Part shown: piece by piece, positions 34,010 to 43,126 of the stretch
Layout of the letters: each line of letters begins with the position of its first letter
Position numbering within the stretch: position 1 is the stretch's first letter
DNA from: CALUOB01 sp944322305
Lineage (GTDB): Bacteria > Actinomycetota > Coriobacteriia > Coriobacteriales > Coriobacteriaceae
Assembly (NCBI GenBank): GCA_963931605.1
Contig: OZ007031.1
Span: forward strand, 1,054,001-1,118,000
Reading direction: 5' to 3'
Length of the DNA stretch: 64,000 nt
Made by a program: the position numbers and the translations under genes
Notes under the pieces: generated by a model
Told to the model about the DNA's origin: nothing
Seen by the model: the letters and a program-made list of their open reading frames with translations, nothing else
Databases searched by the model: none

Positions 34010-34378
34010 CTACCCTACGCGCGCAATCAGCCCGTTAAGCTTCTTGTCAAACGTAAGCACTGCTCGGCCGCTCTGACTCGCTTCCGCAGCGAGAATGCAA
34101 TCTACAAAATCAAACGAGCTGCCGCTGTACAGACCAAGCGCTGTTGCCGCTACGCGCTTCCGGCGGCACGCCACTTCGTCGAGAAGTACGCCGAGGCTTT
34201 CGGCAATATCCGAGCGGCTCGCATGGTACACGCCCGCAAGCACGTACACACACTCGGCTAGCACCTCAACCGTCACCTCGGCGCCGGCCTCAATTGCCTC
34301 TGCAACGCAATCCGCCTGCTCGGAGATATCCTCAAGCAGATAGCGAAGCACGGCGTTAGCATCAAGCAGCGTTGTCAT
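34010..34378 (-). CDS. PIN-domain toxin (VapC-type RNase)
   Basis: The product is 122 residues. Acidic PIN residues are visible: Asp in LLDANAVLRYLL (residue 6), Glu in VTVEVLAECVYVL, Asp in SSFDFVDCILAAEA and Asp in VLTFDKKLNGL. The domain cleaves RNA and is usually neutralised by the co-encoded antitoxin. The ATG overlaps the end of the Phd-type gene by 17 bases, so translation is coupled. Confidence 0.9.
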   Translation of the reverse strand: MTTLLDANAVLRYLLEDISEQADCVAEAIEAGAEVTVEVLAECVYVLAGVYHASRSDIAESLGVLLDEVACRRKRVAATALGLYSGSSFDFVDCILAAEASQSGRAVLTFDKKLNGLIARVG

Positions 34379-34649
34379 GTTTGTGCACCATCGCTCGCTC
34401 GAACGCACCCGCTTCCTGCGCGCGCTTCTCCGCACCAGCGTATGCGGCAAGCATCCCCTTGGCGCGTTTTGTCGACGGGGCACCTTCTACCGGAAGCGGC
34501 GCAATGCAGGCCGCCGGACGGCCATACCGCATGATGACGCACGCCTCACCCGTCTGCTCAACCGTTGCAACCAGATCGCTCAGATGCGCCTTGGCATCGG
34601 CAAGACCGTACCGCTCCGCCCGCACAATGTCGACCGCTATCGTGCCCAC
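34362..34649 (-). CDS. Phd/YefM-type antitoxin
   Basis: The product is 95 residues, starting at a GTG with GGGAGG just upstream; an ATG further upstream at 34739 has no ribosome site. The segment YGLADAKAHLSDLVATVEQT and ACVIMRYGRPAACIAPL are the Phd/YefM DNA-binding fold. The last 35 residues, rich in Ala, Lys and Glu, would block the PIN toxin. A TTGAC-N10-GTCAA dyad upstream is a candidate for autoregulation. Confidence 0.87.
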   Translation of the reverse strand: MGTIAVDIVRAERYGLADAKAHLSDLVATVEQTGEACVIMRYGRPAACIAPLPVEGAPSTKRAKGMLAAYAGAEKRAQEAGAFERAMVHKHDNAA

Positions 34650-34703
34650 AGTCCCTCCCCATGCGTCTCCACCCGTCCTCACCAATACACGGTAACACAT
34701 ATA

Positions 34704-34723
34704 TTGACTAGATTGTTGGTCAA
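34704..34723. promoter_or_regulatory. TTGAC/GTCAA dyad at the VapC-type promoter
   Basis: TTGAC and GTCAA flank ten bases. On the minus strand one arm doubles as a TTGACC -35 with TATATG about 15 bases downstream, so binding would cover the promoter of the antitoxin-toxin pair. Confidence 0.5.
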
Positions 34724-34824
34724 CATAAGAGTATGGCAAGGCCCTTCACGCACAGCGAGGGCGCGCCGCCGCACTGGGCGCGCCCCCGCTTGTCAAAAGC
34801 GTTTTGCCAGAGCTCCGCGCCCTG

Positions 34825-36108
34825 CTAGTCGGTAAAGTCTACCGGCTTCTCTGTCTTGCCGCCGGGCAGGATCAGGTTGAGCAGGATGCCCGCTAGCGCG
34901 GAGGTCGCCATGCCGGGGAGCGTGTAGTCGCCGATGGGGATCGAGATGCCGCTCGTCTCCATGCCCACGCCCACGATGATGACGACCGAGGCGATCATGA
35001 GGTTGCGGTTGACGTCGAAGTCCACCTTGTTGGACACGAGCATCCGCAGGCCGTTGGAAGCGATCAGACCGAAGAGCAGCAGGCAGACGCCGCCCATGAC
35101 CGGCCCGGGGATGGACTGGATAAGCGCGGCGAGCTTGGGGCAGAAGCCGCCGATGAGCAGCGCGAAGCCGCCCGCGTACCAGAAGATCTGCGTGGAGTAG
35201 ACACGCGTGACGCTCATAACGCCGATGTTCTCGGCGTACGTGGTGGTGGGGGGACCGCCGAGGAAGCCCGAGATCATGGTCGAGATGCCGTCGCCGGCAA
35301 GCGAGCGCGGCAGCATGGAGCGGTAGTCCTTGCCCACGATCTCGCCCACGGCAAGCAGGTGGCCGATGTGCTCGATCACCACGACAACGGCCACGGGCGC
35401 AACGAGCGCGATGGCGCCCATGTCGAAACGCGGAGCCGAGATGTGCGGCAGGCCGATCCAGGCAGCCTCCGCCACGGGCGCGAAGTCCACGAGCCCGAGC
35501 GGCGCCGACACAAGGTAGCCCAAGATGATGGCGAGCAGCACGGGGATCGTCCCGAAGATGCCGCCCATGCTCGAGAACACCACGGCCGCCACGAGCGTGA
35601 TCGCCGCAACGACGGCGCCGAGCCCAAAGAACACCGCTGAACCGTCCGGGAGGTCCTGCATAAAGGCCATGTCGACCGCCGTGGCCGAGAGGCCCACGCC
35701 GATCACGACCATGACCGAAGCCACGAGCACCGGCGGCAGCAGCCGGTCGAGCCAGCCGGTGCCGACCAGCCGGATGATGCCCGCCACCGCCAGAAACACC
35801 ATGCCTGCCACCACGACGCCCGACATGGCGGCGTCAAGCCCCTGCGTAGCGCCGACGGCCAGAATCGGGCTGATGAAGGCAAACGAGCTGCCCAGGTAGC
35901 TCGGGATCTTGTTGCCCGTGACGAGCAGGTAGCAGATGGTGCCGATGCCCGAGCACATGATGGCGACGTTGGGGTCGAGCCCCGTGAGCACGGGCACGAG
36001 CACCGTCGAGCCGAACATGCTCATCATGTGCTGGATCCCCAGCGGGATGGCGCGCCCGACCGAAACCCGGTCGTCAACACCGATGACCTCTCGCTCATGC
36101 CTTGCCAT
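34825..36108 (-). CDS. uraA: Uracil/xanthine permease, NCS2 family
   Basis: The product is 427 residues from ATG 36108 (AGGGGAG upstream). About 12-14 transmembrane segments. The N-terminus (IPLGIQHMMSMFGSTVLVP) and the TM8 to TM10 signature (FLGGPPTTTYAENIGVMSVT) are diagnostic for UraA-type uracil:proton symporters. The conserved substrate Glu lies in TYAENIGV. Isolated gene; no pyr gene or PyrR-type leader was noticed. Confidence 0.92.
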   Translation of the reverse strand: MARHEREVIGVDDRVSVGRAIPLGIQHMMSMFGSTVLVPVLTGLDPNVAIMCSGIGTICYLLVTGNKIPSYLGSSFAFISPILAVGATQGLDAAMSGVVVAGMVFLAVAGIIRLVGTGWLDRLLPPVLVASVMVVIGVGLSATAVDMAFMQDLPDGSAVFFGLGAVVAAITLVAAVVFSSMGGIFGTIPVLLAIILGYLVSAPLGLVDFAPVAEAAWIGLPHISAPRFDMGAIALVAPVAVVVVIEHIGHLLAVGEIVGKDYRSMLPRSLAGDGISTMISGFLGGPPTTTYAENIGVMSVTRVYSTQIFWYAGGFALLIGGFCPKLAALIQSIPGPVMGGVCLLLFGLIASNGLRMLVSNKVDFDVNRNLMIASVVIIVGVGMETSGISIPIGDYTLPGMATSALAGILLNLILPGGKTEKPVDFTD

Positions 36109-36472
36109 GGCGGCTCCCCTCTTTACGGGCCGTCGCGCCTGCCGCGCGGCGGCGGTTGGGCTCATTGTCGCACATCGCGCGGACAAGCACCTGCGGTGGC
36201 TGGCGATCGGCCCGAGCGCAGGGGAGCCGCCCGCGCTCAGAGGCGGTAATAAGACGAGACCGCCCGCGCCGCCCGCAGCACCGGTTCCGCAAGTGCACCG
36301 CCAAGAAACTCGCGTGTGGTTTGGGTATCATCCATATCACCCCGCTCACTGGAAAGCCCCCCCCTACGCGTCGTCCCGCTCCACGGCAGCCGTTATCGCC
36401 GACCTTCTCGCCAAGCTGGGCCAAGCCGGTCTCGCGCCCCGCCCTGAGGCGCCGGCGCCGAAAGGATACGCC
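36109..36472. other. Divergent intergenic 364 bp
   Basis: Separates the uracil permease and FMN-reductase genes. A poly-C run (CCCCCCCC near 36358) and TATCAT at 36329-36334 are the only notable elements. No gene seen. Confidence 0.45.
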
Positions 36473-37651
36473 ATGCGTACGATCATCTGCGACCTGCCGC
36501 GCCGCGAGTTTGAAGGGCTCGGCATCGGGAGCGACGCGCTGTTTGCGCGCGAGGACCTGCTCGCCGCACGCGACTGCTGCGGCTGCTTTGCCTGCTGGGT
36601 GCGCACGCCCGGCACCTGCGTGTTTCGCGACGAGCTGCAAAGGCTGCCCGAGGTTCTCGCCCGCACCGACGAGCTCTGGGTTGTTGCGCGCAACGCCTTT
36701 GGCGGATACAGTCCGCTGGTCAAGCGCGCCCTCGACCGCGCAATCGGCTACCTGCACCCCAACTTCCGCATCGTGAACAACGAGATGCACCATCGGCTGC
36801 GCTACGGTAACCGGGTTGCGCTGCGCGCTTGGCTCTACGGCCCCTCGACCGAGTCCGAGCGCGAGAGCTTCGAGCGCATCGCGCGGGCAAACGCCCTCAA
36901 CATGGGTCAGGATTTTGTTGGCACCTGGTTCCCGGAAACCGCGGCGGGCGTGGGGCGGGAGGAAAGCGCCGCGGCTGTTCCGACGCGGCCGGTTGCGCTG
37001 GCGCCCCGCACGGCACCGAAGCGCATTGCCTTGGTGAACGCCAGCCCCAAGGGACCGCGCTCCGCCACCGCGCACCTGCTGGCCGACCTTGCCGAGGCGT
37101 TTGGCGCCTACGCGCAGCTGGCCGGCGTCACCGCCCCCGAGCTTGTTTCTGTGGGATGCCCCTCCGCCGCGCCGAGCGTGTCCGAGAAGGCCGTGCAAGC
37201 GCTTGCCGGCTGCGACGCCGCGGTGCTGGGCTACCCGCTGTACGTGGACGCGCTGCCGGCCGGCCTGGTTGAGCTGCTCGAGCGCGCGCAAGGCGAGCTG
37301 GCGCCCGGAACGCGCGTGTACACCCTTGCCAACCTGGGATTTTACGAGCCGGAGCAGATCCTGCCCTCGTTTGCGGTGGTTGAGAGCTTCTGCCGCGCGG
37401 CGGGCGTCTGCTGGATGGGCGGCGTTGCCCTGGGCGGAGGAGGCATGATCCTGCCTTGCGCCCATATGCCGCGCATGGGCATGATGCGCCGCCGCGTCTC
37501 GGAAGCTGTTGACGAGCTTGTTGGCGCGCTGCTTACCGGCGGCGAGCTGGGAACCGTACTGTCCAAGCCGCCCCTCCCCCGCTTTGCGTACAAGCTCGCA
37601 GCCGAACGGCAATGGCGCACGCAAGCGCAAAAAGCCGGCGTAAAGCTGTAA
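36473..37651 (+). CDS. Two-domain flavodoxin / FMN-reductase-like protein
   Basis: The product is 392 residues; the ATG follows AAAGGA. Two flavodoxin-fold halves are fused. Residues 1-170 contain the cysteine cluster CCGCFACWVRTPGTC, common in NADPH-dependent FMN-reductase-like proteins, and NAFGGYSPLVKRALDRAI. From about 190, IALVNASPKGPRSATAHLLA is the phosphate-binding loop of a second copy. Fused pairs are unusual; single-domain relatives occur at 57098 and 57689 in this window. It probably reduces flavin or quinone-like compounds. It converges on the MFS gene across the large repeat array. Confidence 0.82.
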   Translation: MRTIICDLPRREFEGLGIGSDALFAREDLLAARDCCGCFACWVRTPGTCVFRDELQRLPEVLARTDELWVVARNAFGGYSPLVKRALDRAIGYLHPNFRIVNNEMHHRLRYGNRVALRAWLYGPSTESERESFERIARANALNMGQDFVGTWFPETAAGVGREESAAAVPTRPVALAPRTAPKRIALVNASPKGPRSATAHLLADLAEAFGAYAQLAGVTAPELVSVGCPSAAPSVSEKAVQALAGCDAAVLGYPLYVDALPAGLVELLERAQGELAPGTRVYTLANLGFYEPEQILPSFAVVESFCRAAGVCWMGGVALGGGGMILPCAHMPRMGMMRRRVSEAVDELVGALLTGGELGTVLSKPPLPRFAYKLAAERQWRTQAQKAGVKL

Positions 37652-37691
37652 ACGCGCAGGACAATGCGCAGGGCGGTGCGACGCGAGGAGC

Positions 37692-37747
37692 GGGGCGGCG
37701 CGCTGGGACGGTGCAGGGGCGGCGCGCTGGGACGGTGCAGGGGCGGC
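37692..37747. repeat. 24-bp tandem repeat (2.3 copies)
   Basis: GGGGCGGCGCGCTGGGACGG plus TGCA is repeated exactly at 37692-37715 and 37716-37739, then begins a third time. It lies between the FMN-reductase gene and array B. Confidence 0.85.
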
Positions 37748-37864
37748 ACTCTCATATGGATGTTGTTCTCGCCCACGGGATGAGCGGATCTGGCCATTGC
37801 TGCCAAGCAGCAGGATCAGACGCCAGCCCCGAGCGGTGATTCCGGATGCGCAACAACGTCGGTC

Positions 37865-38130
37865 GGGCAGAAAACCGGGCTGGCACGAGCGCCGCGAGCG
37901 AAAAAAGAGAAGCCAATGCAATTTGGCCGGGTGGTGAACCGAGCCGATGCGGTCGCCGCAAACTGAAAAGGAAGGCCGAAACAACTTGGCTGGGCGAAAA
38001 CCAAGCTGGTACAAGTACGTCTGGGCGAGAATTGAATCGATACGAGCGCAACGGGCGAGAATTACATCGATACGAGCGCAACGGGCGAAAAGCTCACTCA
38101 TACGAAAGCTTTGCGCGAAAATGCAACTCG
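37865..38130 (-). repeat. Array B, left block: about nine inverted 30-bp units
   Basis: Units begin GGGCGA(A/G)AA and continue with ATACGA about 16 bases on. Clear starts are at 37992, 38023, 38053, 38083 and 38113 (spacing 31, 30, 30, 30), with degenerate ones at about 37865, 37896, 37929 and 37960. They are the reverse complement of the right-block unit. No gene is credible here; all frames stay open because of the 30-bp period. Confidence 0.8.
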
Positions 38131-38220
38131 CCCTAACCGCCCTTTCGTCATGTAAGGGCAAACCGGTCGCACATGGCCCTATCCGCCTGCCGCAGAGTCG
38201 TTTTCCGAGACAAAAACTTC

Positions 38221-38611
38221 GTATGAACACGGTTTTCGCCCGCCTCGGCTCGTATCAACGCCATTTTCGCCCAGCGCGCTCGTATGAGTGATTCTTTCGC
38301 CCAACGTGCTCGTATGAGTGCAGTTTTCGCCCACAGCATTCGTATGAGTGATGTTTTCGCCCAACGGGATCGTACGAGTCCGCTTTTCGCCCACAGCGGC
38401 CGTATGATCGCAATTCTCGCCCAACGCGCTCGTATGAGTGGACCTTTTGCCCGCAGCAGTCGTATGAACACAGCTTTCGCCCACAGTTGCCGTATAAGCG
38501 CAGTGCTCGCCCGCAGCGGTCGTACGAACCCGGGTTTTGCGCGCGATGCTCGTATGGGCAGCATTCCCGCCCAGGCAACTCGTACGAACGCCGCGTTCGC
38601 CCGCCGCGCGC
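38221..38611 (+). repeat. Array B, right block: thirteen 30-bp units
   Basis: GTATG or GTACG starts at 38221, 38252, 38282, 38312, 38342, 38372, 38402, 38432, 38462, 38492, 38522, 38552 and 38582. The period is exactly 30 bp from the second unit on. The conserved parts are TCGTATGAG and TTTTCGCCC; the rest varies freely. The last unit ends one base before the MFS stop codon. The core switches orientation between 38131 and 38220, where a weak hairpin (GCCCTT/AAGGGC, 38139-38159) lies. Confidence 0.92.
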
Positions 38612-39586
38612 CTACCTCCGGCGGCGTTTGAGCACCATGCCTGCCGCCGTGAACACCGCGCCGGCAAGCACCAACGCCGCAAAGACGTAAAACGCAAAGC
38701 TGAAGCCCGCCAAGAAGAGCTCCGGCTGACCGGGCACGTACGCGCTCACCTCGTAGCCGGCCAGCGCGCTCATGCGCCCGTACAGAAGCGTGGTGCCGCC
38801 GGTGACGCCGGCCGACATGCCCATGTAGCGCACCAGCGACACCAAGCTGCCGGCAAACCCCAGGTGCTCGCGGTCAACCGAGCCCATGACCAGCGAGTTG
38901 TTGGGCGACTGGAAAAGCCCCGTACCCGCCGCCATGAACGCCATGAGCCCCACCACCAGCGCAAGCGACGCCGTCTGGGTGAGTCCGCCCACCAGCGCGA
39001 TACCCGCCGCGTACACCGCCAGGCCCACCAGGCACGGCAACGCGCAGCCGATGCGGTCGGAAAGCGCGCCGGCCACCGGTCCCGCCACCGCCATGGCAAG
39101 CGGGATGGCCGTAAGCGCAAGGCCCGCCACGTTGGAGGGCATTCCGCAGGCGTCCTGCAGGTAAAACGGCAGCAAAAGCTCGGTGCCGCCCACCTCCGCA
39201 AAGCACAAGAACATGGTGACGAGGTTGAGCGAGAACAGCCCGTTGCGGAACACGTCGAGCCGCACGAGCGGCGAGGCGGCGCGCTTCTCCACCGCCACAA
39301 ACACAGCGAAGAGCGCCACGCCCAGCTGGAAGAGCCGCACCTTGCCGAACAGGTCGCCCAGCCGGCCGAACACGAGCACCTCCGCGCAGCACACGAGCAA
39401 GTACACGCTCGACACCCACTGGATGTCGGAAGCGCCCACGGCGAGCTCGCGCTGCATGGCGGGCAGCGCCACGTTGACGATGCTGCTGTCGAGGGTGGAC
39501 ATAAAGGTCATGAGCACCACGGTGAGAAGCACCACCCACTTGTTGGGAGCGGATGCCGCGGCGGAGCAAGAAAGCGCGTTGCGCAT
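38612..39586 (-). CDS. MFS transporter (DHA2-like) with an internal deletion
   Basis: The product is 324 residues; ATG 39586 follows GGGAGG. The start is that of a 14-helix drug:proton antiporter (STLDSSIVNVALPAMQREL, GRLGDLFGKVRLFQLGVALF). Residue 81 or so then jumps directly to FVAVEKRAASPLVRLDVFRN, which normally lies after helix 7. About 140 residues, including helices 3 to 7 and the antiporter motif, are missing in frame. The rest of the C-terminal bundle is intact. The product is probably non-functional, although the frame is open and the ribosome site is good. Confidence 0.82.
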   Translation of the reverse strand: MRNALSCSAAASAPNKWVVLLTVVLMTFMSTLDSSIVNVALPAMQRELAVGASDIQWVSSVYLLVCCAEVLVFGRLGDLFGKVRLFQLGVALFAVFVAVEKRAASPLVRLDVFRNGLFSLNLVTMFLCFAEVGGTELLLPFYLQDACGMPSNVAGLALTAIPLAMAVAGPVAGALSDRIGCALPCLVGLAVYAAGIALVGGLTQTASLALVVGLMAFMAAGTGLFQSPNNSLVMGSVDREHLGFAGSLVSLVRYMGMSAGVTGGTTLLYGRMSALAGYEVSAYVPGQPELFLAGFSFAFYVFAALVLAGAVFTAAGMVLKRRRR

Positions 39587-39788
39587 AGTAACCTCCCAGG
39601 CAGATCTCGCGGAAACCTCCACGCACCTGAGAGCGCGCCTCCCCGGGCGAACCGGGCGCTTTTGCGCGGAAACACCCTGCGCAACCGGCGCGCCTATCAT
39701 AGCAAACGCGCAGCGCGTGGCAAGCCGCGGTATCATGGGGCCGCCCAAGACGCACGACGCCTCCGCATCCGGCCGAGAGGAGATACCC

Positions 39789-40772
39789 ATGCACCTGTTT
39801 GCCTACGCCCTGCGCCCCTTTGACGAGCTCGGCTACCTGGACAGCCTAAGCCGCCGGCTCGGCTTCACCTACGGCTGGACCGCCGACTACCCCACCCTGG
39901 AAAACGTCGAGCTTGCCGCTGGCGCCGACGCGCTCTGCATCATCACCAACCCCATGACGCCGGAGCTCCTCGACCGCTACCACGCGCTGGGGATCCGCGC
40001 CATCGCCACGCGTTCCATCGGCTACGACCACATTGACGTGGCCCACGCCCGCGCGCTGGGCATGCGCCTGGCCCACGCCGCCTACCCGCCCGACGGCGTG
40101 GCCGACTACACCGTGATGCTCATGCTCATGGCGCTGCGCCGGGCCAAGCTGGTGTTCCAGCAGGCCGCCGGGCAGAACTTCGGGCTGGCCGGCAAGCTGG
40201 GGCGCTCGCTTTCCTCGTGCACCGTGGGCGTGGTGGGCACGGGCGCCATCGGCTCGCGCGTGATCCAGGAGCTTGCCGGCTTCGGCTGCCAGATCCTGGC
40301 CTGCGACCCCTATCCGCGCGCCGAGGTGCAAAGGCTCGCCCGCTACGTGAGCCTGGAGGAGCTGCTCGCCCAAGCCGACGTGGTGACCCTGCACGCGCCC
40401 GGCCTGCCCGAGAACCACCACATGATCGGCGCCGCCGAGCTTGCGCGCATGCGCCCGGGCACCATCTTGGTAAACGCCGCGCGCGGCATGCTGGTGGACA
40501 CGTCTGCGATGGTTGAGGCGCTGGAATCGGGGCATTTGGGCGGCGCGGCGCTTGACACCATCGAGAACGAGGCGGGCCTGTACTACCTCGACCGCACGGG
40601 CGAGCCGCTGCCCAACCGCGACCGCGCCGTGCTGATGGCGCTGCCCAACGTGATCGTCTCGCCGCACATGGCCTTCTACACCGCCGAGGACGTAGAGCAC
40701 ATGGTGCGCAGCAACGTTGAGGCGCTTTTGGCCTTCAGCCGCGGCGAGAACTCGCCTTACGAGGTGCGGTAA
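39789..40772 (+). CDS. D-2-hydroxyacid (D-lactate type) dehydrogenase
   Basis: The product is 327 residues. The NAD-binding loop GTGAIGSRV lies near 150. The catalytic Arg is in NAARGMLVDT, the Glu in DTIENEAG and the His in SPHMAFYT. The N-terminal substrate domain includes TRSIGYDHIDVAHA, typical of the D-lactate dehydrogenase/VanH branch. It reduces pyruvate or related 2-keto acids to the D-hydroxyacid with NADH, supporting fermentation. No vanA or vanX homologue is present, so a resistance role is not indicated. It ends in a strong terminator shared with prfC. Confidence 0.93.
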   Translation: MHLFAYALRPFDELGYLDSLSRRLGFTYGWTADYPTLENVELAAGADALCIITNPMTPELLDRYHALGIRAIATRSIGYDHIDVAHARALGMRLAHAAYPPDGVADYTVMLMLMALRRAKLVFQQAAGQNFGLAGKLGRSLSSCTVGVVGTGAIGSRVIQELAGFGCQILACDPYPRAEVQRLARYVSLEELLAQADVVTLHAPGLPENHHMIGAAELARMRPGTILVNAARGMLVDTSAMVEALESGHLGGAALDTIENEAGLYYLDRTGEPLPNRDRAVLMALPNVIVSPHMAFYTAEDVEHMVRSNVEALLAFSRGENSPYEVR

Positions 40773-40805
40773 AAGCGCCGGGCGATAAGAGCGTGCCATG
40801 AAAAA

Positions 40806-40861
40806 GCGGGGCCGCCCGCGAGATCCGAGCCATCCGACCCGGACCGCGCAGGCGGCCCCGC
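40806..40861. terminator. Terminator between the dehydrogenase and prfC genes
   Basis: GCGGGGCCGCC and GGCGGCCCCGC form an 11-bp stem with a 34-base loop. AAAAA precedes and CCCTTTT follows, so it can act for both convergent genes. Confidence 0.8.
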
Positions 40862-40921
40862 CCTTTTGCCGGCACGGCACCGCGCCTGGCCGCCGCCGCG
40901 CTCGGCTACTCCTCCGCGCGC

Positions 40922-42535
40922 CTAAAACGTCACGTTGCCGAACTCCGAGAGCTTGAGCTTGGGGTTGTGCTCGTTGGCCCAGTCGATGTTCCACGGGCTC
41001 GTGAACAGCAGGAGCTTGCCGCCGCGCATGTCCTCCACGCGCAGGGTGTCGCGCGTGAGGTCGAGCGCCTTCACGTCGATCTCGCCCGGCTCGTTCACGA
41101 TCCAGCGGATGTCGGTGTAGCCCAGCGGCTGGCGGCGCACCTCCACGCGGTACTCGGCTTTAAGGCGCTGCTCGAGAACCTCGAACTGCAGGGTGCCCAC
41201 CACGCCCACGATCACGCTCTCCATGCCGGCGCCCAGCTCGCGGAAGATCTGGATCGCGCCCTCCTGGGCCAGCTCCTCCATGCCCTTCACGAACTGCTTG
41301 CGCTTGAGGGTGTCCACCTGGCTCACGCGCGCGAAGTGCTCCGGCGCGAAGGTGGGGATGCCGGCGTAGCGCACGCGGCGCTTGCCGGCGCAGAGGGTGT
41401 CGCCGATGGAGAACATGCCCGGGTCGAAGAGGCCCACGATGTCGCCGGCGTAGGCCTCGTCCACAATGGCGCGGTCGTCGGCCATCATGGCGGTGCCGGT
41501 AGCGAGCTTGATCTTGCGCGCGCCCTGCACGTGCCAGGCGTCCATGCCGCGCTCGAACTTGCCCGAGCAGATGCGCAGAAAGGCGATGCGGTCGCGGTGG
41601 TTCTTGTCCATGTTGGCCTGGATCTTGAAGACGAAGCCCGAGAACGGCTCGGTGGCCGGGTCGACCGGCTCGCCCGTCTCGGCATCCACGTGGGCCGACG
41701 GCGCGGGCGCCAGGCGCAGGAACTCCTTCAAGAACGGCTCCACGCCAAAGTTGGTGAGCGCCGAGCCGAAGAACACCGGGCTGAGCTTGCCGGCGCGCAC
41801 GGCGTCGAAGTCGAACGCCTCCGACGCGCCGTCCAAAAGCTCGATGTCGTCCATGAGGGTGCGGTGGTTCTCCTCGCCGATAAGCTCGTCCATGGCGGGG
41901 TCGCCCAGCTCTGCCTCGATCTCGCCCACCTTCTTGGTGGCGTTGGCGTGGCCGTCGCCCTCGAAGGCCAGCACGTGGCGGGTCGCGCGGTCGAACACGC
42001 CGCGGAAGTTCTGGCCGCAGCCGATGGGCCAGTTCATGGGGTAGGTGTCGATGCCGAGGACGTTCTCGATCTCCTCGATGAGGTCGAAGGGGTCGCGCGT
42101 CTCGCGGTCGAGCTTGTTCACGAAGGTGAAGATGGGGATGCCGCGCAGGGCGCACACGCGAAAGAGCTTCACGGTCTGCGCCTCCACGCCCTTGGCGCCG
42201 TCGATGACCATCACGGCGGCGTCGGCGGCCATGAGCGTGCGGTAGGTGTCCTCCGAGAAGTCCTGGTGGCCGGGGGTGTCGAGGATGTTCACGCAGCAGC
42301 CGTTGTAGGTGAACTGCAGAACCGAGCTGGTGACCGAGATGCCGCGCTGCTTCTCGATCTCCATCCAGTCGGAGACGGCGTGCTTGGCCGACGACTTGCC
42401 CTTGACCGAGCCGGCGCTCTGGATGGTGCCGGTGTAGAGCAGAAGCTTCTCAGTGAGCGTGGTTTTGCCCGCGTCCGGGTGGGAGATGATGGCGAACGTG
42501 CGGCGCGAGGCTATCTCGTCGGCAATGCTTGGCAT
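40922..42535 (-). CDS. prfC: Peptide chain release factor 3
   Basis: The product is 537 residues, the normal length of RF3. G1 SHPDAGKTTLTEKLL, G2 around QRGISVTSSVLQF, G3 LDTPGHQDF, G4 FVNKLDRE. Downstream are SALTNFGVEPFLKEFL and the RF3-type domain 3 (LQFEVLEQRLKAEYRVEV). The GTPase removes RF1/RF2 from the ribosome after termination. It is not an elongation factor, since the QRGISV switch and domain order are of the RF3 type. Monocistronic. Confidence 0.96.
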   Translation of the reverse strand: MPSIADEIASRRTFAIISHPDAGKTTLTEKLLLYTGTIQSAGSVKGKSSAKHAVSDWMEIEKQRGISVTSSVLQFTYNGCCVNILDTPGHQDFSEDTYRTLMAADAAVMVIDGAKGVEAQTVKLFRVCALRGIPIFTFVNKLDRETRDPFDLIEEIENVLGIDTYPMNWPIGCGQNFRGVFDRATRHVLAFEGDGHANATKKVGEIEAELGDPAMDELIGEENHRTLMDDIELLDGASEAFDFDAVRAGKLSPVFFGSALTNFGVEPFLKEFLRLAPAPSAHVDAETGEPVDPATEPFSGFVFKIQANMDKNHRDRIAFLRICSGKFERGMDAWHVQGARKIKLATGTAMMADDRAIVDEAYAGDIVGLFDPGMFSIGDTLCAGKRRVRYAGIPTFAPEHFARVSQVDTLKRKQFVKGMEELAQEGAIQIFRELGAGMESVIVGVVGTLQFEVLEQRLKAEYRVEVRRQPLGYTDIRWIVNEPGEIDVKALDLTRDTLRVEDMRGGKLLLFTSPWNIDWANEHNPKLKLSEFGNVTF

Positions 42536-42682
42536 GAGGCTCCTTTAAGGAAACGTGATCAAACTTTGGTATTGTAGCGCGCCGGCAGCCGCCCTGTCAG
42601 GCGCTCCATCCCCTGCACATCTGGGCCGCGCCACTGTGCCGCAAGCCAAAACCCGCCGCCCCTTCAGCCGGAGCCGCCCGCG

Positions 42683-43126
42683 TTACTCCCCGCAGATCTC
42701 CAGATACTCCGCACAGGTCATTGCGCGCACGGGAGACGCACGGAACGCCGCAGCGTCACGCGTCAGAATGAAGTCGACGTCGTTGAGTTCTGCGCACGCG
42801 CGGATGAGCCCGTCCTCGAAGTCCGCCTCGTCGGAACGCAGCGACAGGTCGCACTCCTCAGCACCCAGCGGCGCCACCACCAGCAACCCCGTAAGCCACT
42901 CGATCGCCTCGCGCGCGGCCGGCTCGCCGTATTGGCGCGTGAGCACGTGGTACGCGTCCTTCAGCGACCCGGACGCGACGATCCCCATGTCGCCGCCCCC
43001 GTTGCACCGCCTGAGCACGCGGCAGGCCTCCTCGGACTGGGGCCGCGCGCGGCACACCGCGTCGAGAGCCACGTTGGTGTCGAACAGCAGCCGACGACGC
43101 ACATACGACAACGCGCCCCTAGACAT
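42683..43126 (-). CDS. PIN-domain toxin
   Basis: The product is 147 residues from ATG 43126; a TTG at 43138 with GAAGGA upstream is an alternative. PIN features: LLFDTNVALDAVCRARP with the first Asp, CRVLRRC, a Glu/Asp pair in RSDEADFEDGLIRACAELN, and FILTRDAAAFRAS with the last Asp. The start overlaps the antitoxin gene end by 8 bases. Probable RNase toxin of a type II pair. Confidence 0.87.
   Translation of the reverse strand: MSRGALSYVRRRLLFDTNVALDAVCRARPQSEEACRVLRRCNGGGDMGIVASGSLKDAYHVLTRQYGEPAAREAIEWLTGLLVVAPLGAEECDLSLRSDEADFEDGLIRACAELNDVDFILTRDAAAFRASPVRAMTCAEYLEICGE

Noticed and set aside
37865..38611. CRISPR array
   Set aside because: Units are contiguous and degenerate with no constant repeat and unique spacer, orientation switches in the middle, and no cas gene is nearby.
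38179..38697. Repeat proteins encoded by array B (10-residue periodic frames on both strands)
   Set aside because: A 30-bp period keeps several frames open at once. No ribosome site, no compositional preference for one frame, and the block is reversed in the left half.
39789..40772. vanH of a vancomycin resistance cluster
   Set aside because: The protein is of that dehydrogenase branch, but no D-Ala-D-Lac ligase, VanX or sensor-regulator genes are near; a fermentative role is simpler.
40967..42577. Long antisense frame over prfC
   Set aside because: Compositional shadow; prfC on the other strand is unambiguous.
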